A stretch of 5,434 nucleotides of DNA from the NCBI GenBank assembly GCA_002314885.1, contig DCHT01000026.1:12755-18188 (forward strand), read 5' to 3'. A program made the translations under genes and the position numbers. Positions 1-5,434 of this stretch are shown in pieces. A model generated the notes under the pieces. It saw only the letters and a list, made by a program, of their open reading frames with translations, was not told where the DNA came from and did not search any database. This DNA is from Bacteroidales bacterium UBA1745 (GTDB taxonomy: Bacteria; Bacteroidota; Bacteroidia; Bacteroidales; UBA932). The number at the start of each line of letters is the position of its first letter. Position 1 is the stretch's first letter.

Positions 1-960
1 ACGGCTGCCTGCCCTCCATATCACATTGCAATCGTAGTCGGTGGCACTTCCGCTGAGAAGAACCTCCTCACCGTGAAGCTCGCTTCCACCAAGTACTATG
101 ATTCCCTCCCTACCACTGGTGACGACAGCGGCCGCGCATTCCGCGACCTCGGCCTCGAGAGCATACTCCGCAAGAAATGCGAGGACCTCGGCCTCGGCGC
201 ACAGTTCGGAGGCACCCGTTTCGTACACGACGTCCGCGTCATCCGTATGAGCCGTCACGGCGCCAGCTGCCCTATCGGCCTCGGCGTAAGCTGCTCTGCA
301 GACCGCAACATCAAGGCGAAGATCAATGAGGACGGCGTATGGATCGAGAAGATGGATGACAAGCCTTACGAACTCATCCCTGAGGAGCTCCGTCAGGCAG
401 GCGAGGGCGATGCAGTTTATGTGGACCTCAACAAGCCGATGGACGAGATCCGTGCCCTCCTGAGCAAGTATCCTGTCGCTACACGCCTCAGCCTCAACGG
501 TACCATCATCGTGGCCCGTGATATGGCTCACGCCGCAATCAAGCTCAAACTCGACAACGGCGAGGGTATGCCTGAATATATGAAGAACCATCCTGTGATG
601 TATGCAGGTCCTGCAAAGACTCCGGAAGGATATGCCTGCGGTTCAATGGGCCCTACCACTTCCGGCCGTATGGATACCTACGTGAACCTCTTCCAGAGTA
701 TGGGCGGTTCAATGGTAATGCTCGGCAAGGGCAACCGCGCCAAGATGGTTACCGAGTCCTGCCAGCGCTGGGGTGGTTTCTACCTCGGAACTATCGGTGG
801 CCCTGCGGCTCTCCTCGCTGAGAAGAACCTCAAGAGCATCGAGTGCGTTGAGTTCCCTGACTATGGAATGGAAGCAGTTTGGAAAGTAGAAGTTGAGAAC
901 TTCCCTGCATTCATCCTCGTGGACGACAAGGGCAACGATTTCTTCCAGAATCTTCTGTAA
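1..960 (+). CDS. fumA: Class I (iron-sulfur) fumarate hydratase, C-terminal part, 5'-truncated by window edge
   Basis: Catalyses reversible hydration of fumarate to L-malate in the cytoplasm with an oxygen-sensitive [4Fe-4S] cluster. Reading frame 1 is open from base 1, so the 319 visible codons are the C-terminal part of a protein of usually about 540-550 residues. The GTG at 73 is an internal valine, not the start. Visible family signatures (window residues): ACPPYH at 3-8, LGLGAQFGG at 63-71, HGASCP followed by VSCSADRN around 87-102, GTIIVARDMAH at 167-177, GPTTSGRMD at 217-225 and a lysine at 243. From memory of the Leishmania enzyme, C4 and C98 are the second and third cluster ligands (94 apart in both proteins), R173, R223 and K243 match substrate-binding residues, and T219 matches the catalytic threonine. 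The first cluster cysteine lies outside the window. The C-terminal half corresponds to the tartrate dehydratase beta-like domain, here fused in one chain. No lesion is visible. The fumA/fumB choice of symbol is arbitrary; the enzyme class is secure. Confidence 0.96.
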   Translation, partial: TAACPPYHIAIVVGGTSAEKNLLTVKLASTKYYDSLPTTGDDSGRAFRDLGLESILRKKCEDLGLGAQFGGTRFVHDVRVIRMSRHGASCPIGLGVSCSADRNIKAKINEDGVWIEKMDDKPYELIPEELRQAGEGDAVYVDLNKPMDEIRALLSKYPVATRLSLNGTIIVARDMAHAAIKLKLDNGEGMPEYMKNHPVMYAGPAKTPEGYACGSMGPTTSGRMDTYVNLFQSMGGSMVMLGKGNRAKMVTESCQRWGGFYLGTIGGPAALLAEKNLKSIECVEFPDYGMEAVWKVEVENFPAFILVDDKGNDFFQNLL

Positions 961-970
961 AGACTGATAT

Positions 971-3900
971 ATGGCAAAGACCAGGAAACCATTGGGAATA
1001 AGGGTGCTGAAGGGCCTTGGATGGACCTTCGGCGCCATTGTCGGACTGCTGGTCGTGGTCCAGGTCGTCCTTGCGACGGGCCTGGCCACCTCTCTGGTCA
1101 ACAAGTTTGCGGCACGCTATGTCGATGGTGAACTCACCTTCGGCAAGGTGTCTGCCAACACATTCTCAAGGTTCCCTGCCATCAGCCTGACCCTCAAGGA
1201 CGCTACGCTGACCTATCCGCACGAGCGCTTCGACTCGATCGAGCGTTCCCGTCCGGACATCAGGCTCCTTGCCAAGGGCAGGGGAGAGCAGAAGGATACT
1301 CTGGCCTCGTTCAATGAACTGACCGTGGCCGTGAATCCTTTCCCTCTCATCTGGGGCAATGTCCACGTATGCAAGGTCATACTCGACGGCCCTCGCGCCT
1401 TTGCCAAATACTATGACGAGAACACTGCCAACTGGGATATCTTCAAGTTCGGCAGTGACAAGGAGAAGGATGATTCGTCATCCTTCACGGTCAAGGACAT
1501 AGAAGTCAGGAAAGTGGCCCTTACCGGTAATCCGGACATTTCCTTCTGCGACCTGAAGGATACCCTGACGGCGGCCCTGAAGATGAAGGAGATGGTGCTT
1601 TCGGGCAAACTTTCCACCGAGGACCTGCTGGGATGTGACGCCAAGTTCCACATCGACAGCCTCCTCGTGGCCGGACGCCTCAAGGGCGACACTCTTTTCT
1701 TCGGGCTGGACAGGCTGGCTCTCAAGGAGAAGGACCGCAAGGCTTCCTTCGACCTCGATGCCCACGCCTATGCCCGTACCCGCGCCTTCGGACGCTTCCA
1801 GGTGCCGATCTCAGTGATGGCCCGCGCCGAATTCCCTGAGGACTCCGTCCTGAGCGTAAACGTCCGTCGTATGCACGCCGACATCGCCGGCATACCATTC
1901 GAGGCGAAAGGCGAGGCCAGACTGCATTCCGACCGCTATTTCATTGATGCGGAGGCGGCCATCGACGGTTTCGACCTCAACAACGCTCTCCGCAACTATG
2001 TGGAGAACGTCTGGGACGGAGCGAAGGACATCACGACCAACTCCAAACTTACGCTTACTGCACTCGCACAGGGTTATTATTCCAAGGAACTCGGCCTTAT
2101 GCCTGACCTTGCGGCTCAGCTTATCGTGCCGTCCTCCTATGTCTCTCACAAGGGACTTGGGGTAAAGGGCAATATCGACCTCGACATCGAGGCAGAGGCC
2201 GTTGCGGACCAGCCGGTCAATGCGAAGGTCAACAGACTTCACGCCGACATCCCGGGTCTCGCCGCGAATGCCATAGGTACCGGCGACGACCTGCTGGGCA
2301 AGGACCCAGTGTTCTTCGTGGACCTGGACCTCAGCGCTCAGCTTGATTCGCTCGTGAGACTCCTTCCTAAGGAAAAAGGCTATCACGCCGAGGGTGGTCT
2401 CGAGGCCTGTCTCTATGGAAAGGTACGCAAGTCCCAGATGAATATGGCGAAGATTTCCAGGGCGAACCTTACCGGCCTTCTCGAAAGTGACGGTCTTTGG
2501 GCAGCATCCGAGAAGGATACCCTCGAAGCATATCTGGGCGGCGTTGAAATGGAACTTGCAGCCAAGGGCAACAAGATTGACGACAGTGTGGAGAAGGGCG
2601 CCAGAATGCTCGCTGTCCTTATGGACGTGGACACGCTCTCGGCAGACTACAAGACTATGGCCCTCAAGGGCAAGACTTTCCATCTGATGGCTCAGAACTC
2701 AGCCGACATCCTCGATGAGAAGAAGAAGGCTTCGTTCTATCCTTTCTGCGGTGAGGTGTCTGCCGCCGGCCTCGTGCTGCGCGATGTGGATTCCAGCGTC
2801 GTGGCCATCAGGAACACGAAGAACAGTTTCAGGATATCACCTAAGTCCGATAATGCTTCAGTCCCTGTCCTCAGGCTCAGCAGCCACAATGAAAAGGCTT
2901 TCCTGAGGAGTTCTTCCAACCGAGTAGGCGTCCAGGAACTGAACCTGGATGCGACAGCCGTGATGAACACTCTCGAGAGGAAGCTCAAGTTCAAGGCTAT
3001 GCAGGACTCCCTCGCCAGGGTCTATCCGGACGTGCCGCGTGACTCCCTCTTCCGCTATGCGATGTCAAAGAGGGCCACGCAGACCGAAGAGTGGATGACT
3101 GAGGAGGATTTCAAGAAGAGCGACATCAACATCAGCCTCTCCGAGGATATGAAGAAGTACTACAGGGAATGGGATCTGAGCGGCATCATCAAGCTCGGCA
3201 ACGCCACCCTGTCCACACCGTATTTCCCTCTGAAGAACTCCGTGGAGAACCTCTCCGGTTCCTTCACAAACGACCGTGTGGACCTCAAGTCCGTCACCTT
3301 CAGGAGCGGCCAGTCGGATATTTCCGCCAAGGGTTCCCTCTGGGGCCTGCGCCGTGCCTTACTCCGCAACGGTACCATATATCTTGATATGGACATCACC
3401 TCCGAAGTCCTTCAGGTCAACGAACTTCTCGGCGCATACGACGCGGGCCGCAAGGTCAGCGAGAAGCAGTTGGAGAAGATGGCCGAAATGGACGATGATG
3501 CCTATGCCCAGGCCTGCCAGAAGGATATCGACGTGAATGACAGCACCGTCTCATCCCTCATCGTGGTGCCTGGCAACGTGAATGCGAAACTCAACCTTGA
3601 GGCTGCGGAGATCTTCTACTCTACCCTGTATATCGACTGGATGGAGTCCGAGATCGCGATGAAGGAGCGCTGCCTCCAGATTACGAATACCGTCGCCACC
3701 TCGAATATGGGCGACATCTATTTCGAGGGCTTCTATTCCACCAGGACCAAGAAGAACCTCAAGACCGGTTTCTGGGTCAACCTCGTGGACATCACGGCGG
3801 AAAAGGTCATCGACCTCGTCCCTCAGATCGACACGATTATGCCTCTGCTCAAGTCCTTCTCCGGACTTCTGGACTGCACATTGGCCGCCACGACCTCTCT

Positions 3901-4681
3901 GGATGAGAATATGAACATCCTGATGCCTACGGTCAACGGCGTGACCCGCATCACCGGCAAGAACCTCGTGATCGATGACGACCAGACCATCTCGAAGATC
4001 GCCAAGGTGCTGATGTTCCGCAACAAGAAGACCGTGCACGTGGACAAGATGTCCGTGGAGGGCCTCCTCCAGGACAGCAAGCTCGAAGTCTTCCCGTTCC
4101 TGCTCAACGTGGACCGCTACAAGGTCGCTCTGAGCGGCATACAGAATATGGACTCGTCGTTCAAGTACCACGTGTCCGTCATCAAGTCTCCTATCTGGTT
4201 CAAGTTCGGCATCGATCTCTTCGGTGATTTCGACGACTGGAAGTGGAAACTCGGACGTGCAAAGTACAGGAATGCCAAGAAGGTACCTGCCTTCACCAAG
4301 GTGATAGACCAGTCCACCAAGAACCTGACGAATTCCATCCATACCATCTTTGAGAAGGGCGTGGATGCAGCTATAGCCGAGAACGAATCCCAGCAGGCCA
4401 TTGCGGACTACAAGGCCTCCACGAACTATGTGCAGGCTGTGGACCAGCCTCTGGATACTCTCTCCGGTCGCGACGCCAAGGAACTTGAGAAGATAGAGAA
4501 GATGGAAGACGGCGTTGAGGCTCTCGGCCTTGACCTCGATACCCTTTCACCTGAATCCTTCGATGCCCTCGATGACGAGACCAAGTCCAAGCTCAAAGAC
4601 CTGGGTGTCACCAGGGAATGGCTCGTCAAGCGTGAGGCTGAAGACGAATCGGGGGATGACTCCGATGAAGCAACTGAATAA
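971..4681 (+). CDS. AsmA-family inner-membrane-anchored protein, putative bridge-like lipid transfer protein
   Basis: A 1236-residue protein, about twice the length of E. coli AsmA and close to TamB or YhdP. A basic start (KTRK, then RVLK) is followed by one hydrophobic segment at about 17-40. Next comes the AsmA-type N-terminal region (about 44-85) with YVDGELTFGKV and FPAISLTLKDATLTYP. Residues 110-1095 are mostly short alternating strands of the 'V.LxADI.G....G' kind, including near-repeats at 297-316 and 419-438. An AsmA-like C-terminal region at about 740-1100 ends in FKFGIDLFGDFDDWKWKLG. The last 125 residues are helical, charged and end in an acidic tail. Relatives in the AsmA/TamB/YhdP superfamily form periplasmic beta grooves linked to phospholipid transport to the outer membrane; that role here is inferred. 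N-in topology with a periplasmic body is expected. The ATG at 971 is ten bases after the fumarase stop with no promoter or terminator between, so cotranscription is likely; no Shine-Dalgarno is seen. Annotators may call it 'AsmA family' or 'AsmA-like C-terminal region' protein. Confidence 0.9.
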   Translation: MAKTRKPLGIRVLKGLGWTFGAIVGLLVVVQVVLATGLATSLVNKFAARYVDGELTFGKVSANTFSRFPAISLTLKDATLTYPHERFDSIERSRPDIRLLAKGRGEQKDTLASFNELTVAVNPFPLIWGNVHVCKVILDGPRAFAKYYDENTANWDIFKFGSDKEKDDSSSFTVKDIEVRKVALTGNPDISFCDLKDTLTAALKMKEMVLSGKLSTEDLLGCDAKFHIDSLLVAGRLKGDTLFFGLDRLALKEKDRKASFDLDAHAYARTRAFGRFQVPISVMARAEFPEDSVLSVNVRRMHADIAGIPFEAKGEARLHSDRYFIDAEAAIDGFDLNNALRNYVENVWDGAKDITTNSKLTLTALAQGYYSKELGLMPDLAAQLIVPSSYVSHKGLGVKGNIDLDIEAEAVADQPVNAKVNRLHADIPGLAANAIGTGDDLLGKDPVFFVDLDLSAQLDSLVRLLPKEKGYHAEGGLEACLYGKVRKSQMNMAKISRANLTGLLESDGLWAASEKDTLEAYLGGVEMELAAKGNKIDDSVEKGARMLAVLMDVDTLSADYKTMALKGKTFHLMAQNSADILDEKKKASFYPFCGEVSAAGLVLRDVDSSVVAIRNTKNSFRISPKSDNASVPVLRLSSHNEKAFLRSSSNRVGVQELNLDATAVMNTLERKLKFKAMQDSLARVYPDVPRDSLFRYAMSKRATQTEEWMTEEDFKKSDINISLSEDMKKYYREWDLSGIIKLGNATLSTPYFPLKNSVENLSGSFTNDRVDLKSVTFRSGQSDISAKGSLWGLRRALLRNGTIYLDMDITSEVLQVNELLGAYDAGRKVSEKQLEKMAEMDDDAYAQACQKDIDVNDSTVSSLIVVPGNVNAKLNLEAAEIFYSTLYIDWMESEIAMKERCLQITNTVATSNMGDIYFEGFYSTRTKKNLKTGFWVNLVDITAEKVIDLVPQIDTIMPLLKSFSGLLDCTLAATTSLDENMNILMPTVNGVTRITGKNLVIDDDQTISKIAKVLMFRNKKTVHVDKMSVEGLLQDSKLEVFPFLLNVDRYKVALSGIQNMDSSFKYHVSVIKSPIWFKFGIDLFGDFDDWKWKLGRAKYRNAKKVPAFTKVIDQSTKNLTNSIHTIFEKGVDAAIAENESQQAIADYKASTNYVQAVDQPLDTLSGRDAKELEKIEKMEDGVEALGLDLDTLSPESFDALDDETKSKLKDLGVTREWLVKREAEDESGDDSDEATE
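1465..1486 (+). other. Intragenic perfect hairpin with TTCG tetraloop
   Basis: Within the AsmA-like gene, GAAGGATGA (1465-1473) is followed by the loop TTCG (1474-1477) and the exact complement TCATCCTTC (1478-1486), giving a 9-bp stem. The loop is closed by A-U rather than the extra-stable C-G pair. No T run follows, so it is not an intrinsic terminator. It encodes a polar stretch (K-D-D-S-S-S, around residues 166-171) between predicted strands. It may simply result from AAG/GAT codons meeting TCA/TCC codons; an mRNA-structure role is possible but unsupported. Confidence 0.5.
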
Positions 4682-4686
4682 TTTTA

Positions 4687-4694
4687 TATCTTTG
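4687..4694 (+). promoter_or_regulatory. Candidate Bacteroidota -7 element for the tRNA-Leu gene
   Basis: TATCTTTG matches the Bacteroidota sigma-factor -7 consensus TAnnTTTG exactly and lies 29 bases before the tRNA, just after the stop of the AsmA-like gene. Transcription would be expected to start near 4699-4702. The usual upstream TTG/TTTG (-33) element is not visible at about 19-21 bases upstream, because that region is the 3' end of the coding sequence. The call therefore rests on the -7 match and its position. Confidence 0.5.
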
Positions 4695-4698
4695 TGCC

Positions 4699-4716
4699 CG
4701 GAGCAGCATTGCTCCG
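4699..4716 (+). other. Hairpin between the AsmA-like gene and tRNA-Leu
   Basis: CGGAGCA (4699-4705) pairs perfectly with TGCTCCG (4710-4716) around the loop GCAT, giving a 7-bp stem. It ends seven bases before the mature tRNA 5' end. No T run follows, so it is not a classical intrinsic terminator. If the element at 4687-4694 is the promoter, the hairpin would form the very 5' end of the tRNA precursor. Alternatively it protects the 3' end of the upstream mRNA. Confidence 0.5.
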
Positions 4717-4723
4717 ACATAAT

Positions 4724-4804
4724 GCGGGTGTGTTGTAATTGGTAGCCAAGCTAGACTTAGGATCTAGTGCCCCGTGCGTGTGGGTTCGAGTCCCACCACC
4801 CGTA
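4724..4804 (+). tRNA. trnL(UAG): tRNA-Leu, anticodon UAG
   Basis: A complete class II cloverleaf of 81 bases. The acceptor stem GCGGGTG (4724-4730) pairs with CACCCGT (4797-4803), the first pair being a G-U wobble, with discriminator A at 4804. The D arm has stem TTG/CAA and loop TAATTGGTAGC. The anticodon stem CTAGA/TCTAG (4751-4755, 4763-4767) encloses loop CTTAGGA, with anticodon TAG at 4758-4760. The variable region of 12 bases (4768-4779) can form a short 3-bp stem TGC/GCG, as expected for leucine tRNAs. The T arm is GTGGG, loop TTCGAGT, CCCAC (4780-4796). Bases after the discriminator are CTTC, so CCA is added enzymatically. With UAG it can read CUN leucine codons, of which the upstream genes use many. 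It stands as a single-tRNA unit with its own terminator. Confidence 0.96.
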
Positions 4805-4813
4805 CTTCACTTC

Positions 4814-4845
4814 AAAAGACAGCAGTTATGCTGTCTTTTTGTTTT
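4814..4845 (+). terminator. Intrinsic terminator after tRNA-Leu
   Basis: AAAAGACAGCA (4814-4824) is exactly complementary to TGCTGTCTTTT (4829-4839), with loop GTTA. The 11-bp stem runs into a T-rich tail (4836-4845, interrupted by one G). It starts ten bases after the mature tRNA end and would terminate the tRNA precursor, and any read-through from the AsmA-like gene, before the DUF2867 gene. The A-rich 5' arm could also supply a T run on the opposite strand, but no minus-strand gene is evident. Confidence 0.88.
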
Positions 4846-4855
4846 AATTATTGTG

Positions 4856-4863
4856 TATCTTTG
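4856..4863 (+). promoter_or_regulatory. Candidate Bacteroidota -7 element for the DUF2867 gene
   Basis: A second exact TATCTTTG (consensus TAnnTTTG) lies just past the tRNA terminator and ends five bases before the ATG at 4869. The nearest upstream TTTG (4838-4841) is 14 bases away, shorter than the usual 19-21, so the -33 element is weak or absent. With this geometry the transcript would start at or within a few bases of the start codon. Confidence 0.55.
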
Positions 4864-4868
4864 AAGAG

Positions 4869-5294
4869 ATGAGACTGATAGACAATTACTCTCCATATGA
4901 CTACAGGGACACATTCTCCGTGGAAGCAGACCTATCAAACGGTTTGGATGTTCAGACGATCTTCGAGAGGATATTCTGTGACTTCCCTAAGCCCGTCAGA
5001 TGGCTGATGGATTTACGTAACGCTATCGTAAAACCGCTGGGAATCAGCGGCGGAGGATCTTTCCGTGACCTGGTTGTCAATCGCAATGACGAGGAGATCA
5101 TTCTATGCAAAGACGACAGGCACTTATGTTTCTGGGTCGGCATATATTGCGCCAAACCAGGAGGTGAATGCCAGGAGGTATCGGTGACCACCGTTGTCAG
5201 GACACACAACAAACTCGGAAAGATATACTTCATTGGCATTTATGTTTTCCACAGACTGCTTGTCAGATCCATGCTGAGGCGTGCTGTCAAATAG
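4869..5294 (+). CDS. DUF2867-family protein of unknown function
   Basis: A 141-residue protein resembling the DUF2867 family in full length and motif order: DYRDTFSVE at 11-19, a proline followed by W-L-M-D-L-R-N-A-I-V (40-54), KDDRHLCFWV at 81-90, TTVVRTHNKLGKIYF at 107-121 and the FHRLLVRSMLRR end at 127-138. The assignment is from memory of the family pattern. There is no signal peptide or membrane segment, so it is probably cytoplasmic. The function is unknown; the family is often found alone or fused behind NAD(P)-binding domains. ATG 4869 is chosen because an upstream TTG (4851) would place the promoter-like TATCTTTG inside the gene, and the family normally begins near the DYxD motif. 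GAAGAG abuts the ATG, too close to act as a normal Shine-Dalgarno. It is a separate unit between two terminators. Its GC content (about 48% by hand count) is below that of the AsmA-like gene, and it uses AAA and TTA codons more freely. Confidence 0.85.
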   Translation: MRLIDNYSPYDYRDTFSVEADLSNGLDVQTIFERIFCDFPKPVRWLMDLRNAIVKPLGISGGGSFRDLVVNRNDEEIILCKDDRHLCFWVGIYCAKPGGECQEVSVTTVVRTHNKLGKIYFIGIYVFHRLLVRSMLRRAVK

Positions 5295-5353
5295 ACTTCC
5301 TCCAGATCGCGAACATAGGTTCGAAATCCGTCAACGATCACGTACAAACTTAT

Positions 5354-5382
5354 AAGCCAGCCTTTTCGGGCTGGCTTTTTTT
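5354..5382 (+). terminator. Intrinsic terminator after the DUF2867 gene
   Basis: AAGCCAGCC (5354-5362) is exactly complementary to GGCTGGCTT (5369-5377), with loop TTTTCG. The 9-bp GC-rich stem is followed by an unbroken T run (5376-5382). It lies 59 bases after the stop codon and ends the DUF2867 transcript. The opposite strand lacks a good T run after the stem, so it acts mainly on the + strand. Confidence 0.92.
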
Positions 5383-5434
5383 CGCGTTCGGTCCTCGTTC
5401 CTCGTAACATCCACGTTTTTGCCGATTTTGTGGA
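5383..5434. other. Intergenic sequence at window edge, no gene seen
   Basis: No supported reading frame, RNA gene or full promoter. TTTTTG at 5416-5421 could be a -33-like element for a gene beyond the window, but its partner would lie outside. TCCAC (5410-5414) and GTGGA (5430-5434) are inverted, with 15 bases between; this is too short to interpret at a cut edge. Confidence 0.4.

Noticed and set aside
639..715. 12-base direct repeat GCGGTTCAATGG (639-650 and 704-715)
   Set aside because: Both copies encode Gly-Ser-Met in conserved parts of the fumarase; explained by coding constraint and codon preference.
73..960. Short 295-residue fumarase starting at GTG 73
   Set aside because: The frame stays open to the window edge and the residues before it (ACPPYH, VVGGTSAEKN) are conserved fumarase sequence including a cluster cysteine.
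709..1104. 131-codon minus-strand frame spanning the fumarase/AsmA junction
   Set aside because: It overlaps the conserved end of the fumarase and the membrane anchor of the next gene; no domain or initiation signal supports it.
1811..2683. 290-codon open frame on the minus strand opposite the AsmA-like gene
   Set aside because: It lies wholly antisense to a well-supported gene, its product is low-information (rich in H, V, E, R) and resembles no family. Strong codon bias of the sense gene keeps antisense frames open.
3551..4342. 263-codon open frame on the minus strand
   Set aside because: Same reason: antisense shadow of the conserved C-terminal AsmA region, with no recognisable domain and no promoter or start context.
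4699..4716. Intrinsic terminator for the fumarase/AsmA unit
   Set aside because: The hairpin is not followed by a T run, so it is listed as a hairpin of unknown role; the first convincing terminator is after the tRNA.
4851..4868. TTG at 4851 as start of the DUF2867 gene
   Set aside because: It would put the promoter-like TATCTTTG inside the coding region and begins within the tail of the tRNA terminator region; ATG 4869 fits the family's N-terminus.
5315..5331. GGTTCGAAATCC resembling a tRNA T arm downstream of the DUF2867 gene
   Set aside because: The stem is imperfect, no matching acceptor, D or anticodon arm exists upstream, and similarity to the tRNA-Leu in this window is limited to GGTTCGA, so neither a tRNA nor an attachment-site copy is supported.

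Overview
The window looks like a stretch of chromosome from a fairly GC-rich member of the Bacteroidota, probably an anaerobic Bacteroidales. The evidence is indirect. The octamer TATCTTTG, which fits the Bacteroidota -7 consensus TAnnTTTG, occurs twice at gene-start positions. No clear Shine-Dalgarno sequence precedes the starts. The tRNA gene does not encode its CCA end. A one-chain iron-sulfur fumarase sits beside a large AsmA-family protein. All genes are on the + strand.

Layout: (1) 1-960 is the C-terminal 319 codons of a class I fumarate hydratase; its start lies to the left of the window. (2) Ten bases later, 971-4681 encodes a complete 1236-residue AsmA-family protein, with one N-terminal membrane anchor and a very long predicted periplasmic part. 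The two genes are probably cotranscribed. (3) 4682-4846 holds a compact tRNA unit: a -7-like element, a leader hairpin, tRNA-Leu(UAG) and a strong intrinsic terminator. (4) A second -7-like element lies only five bases before the ATG of a small DUF2867-family gene (4869-5294), suggesting a leaderless or nearly leaderless mRNA. That gene ends in another strong intrinsic terminator (5354-5382). (5) The last 52 bases hold no gene that I can support.

The fumarase interconverts malate and fumarate in central carbon metabolism (in anaerobic Bacteroidales usually the reductive branch towards succinate). The AsmA-like protein belongs to envelope biogenesis, by analogy with AsmA/TamB/YhdP bridge-like lipid transfer proteins. 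No metabolic link between the two is evident, so the pairing may only reflect shared transcription. I found no mobile element, CRISPR array, toxin-antitoxin pair or defence cassette. The points most worth a second look are the leaderless-promoter arrangement, the hairpin in the presumed tRNA leader, the long charged C-terminal tail of the AsmA-like protein, and a UUCG-capped hairpin inside its coding sequence.
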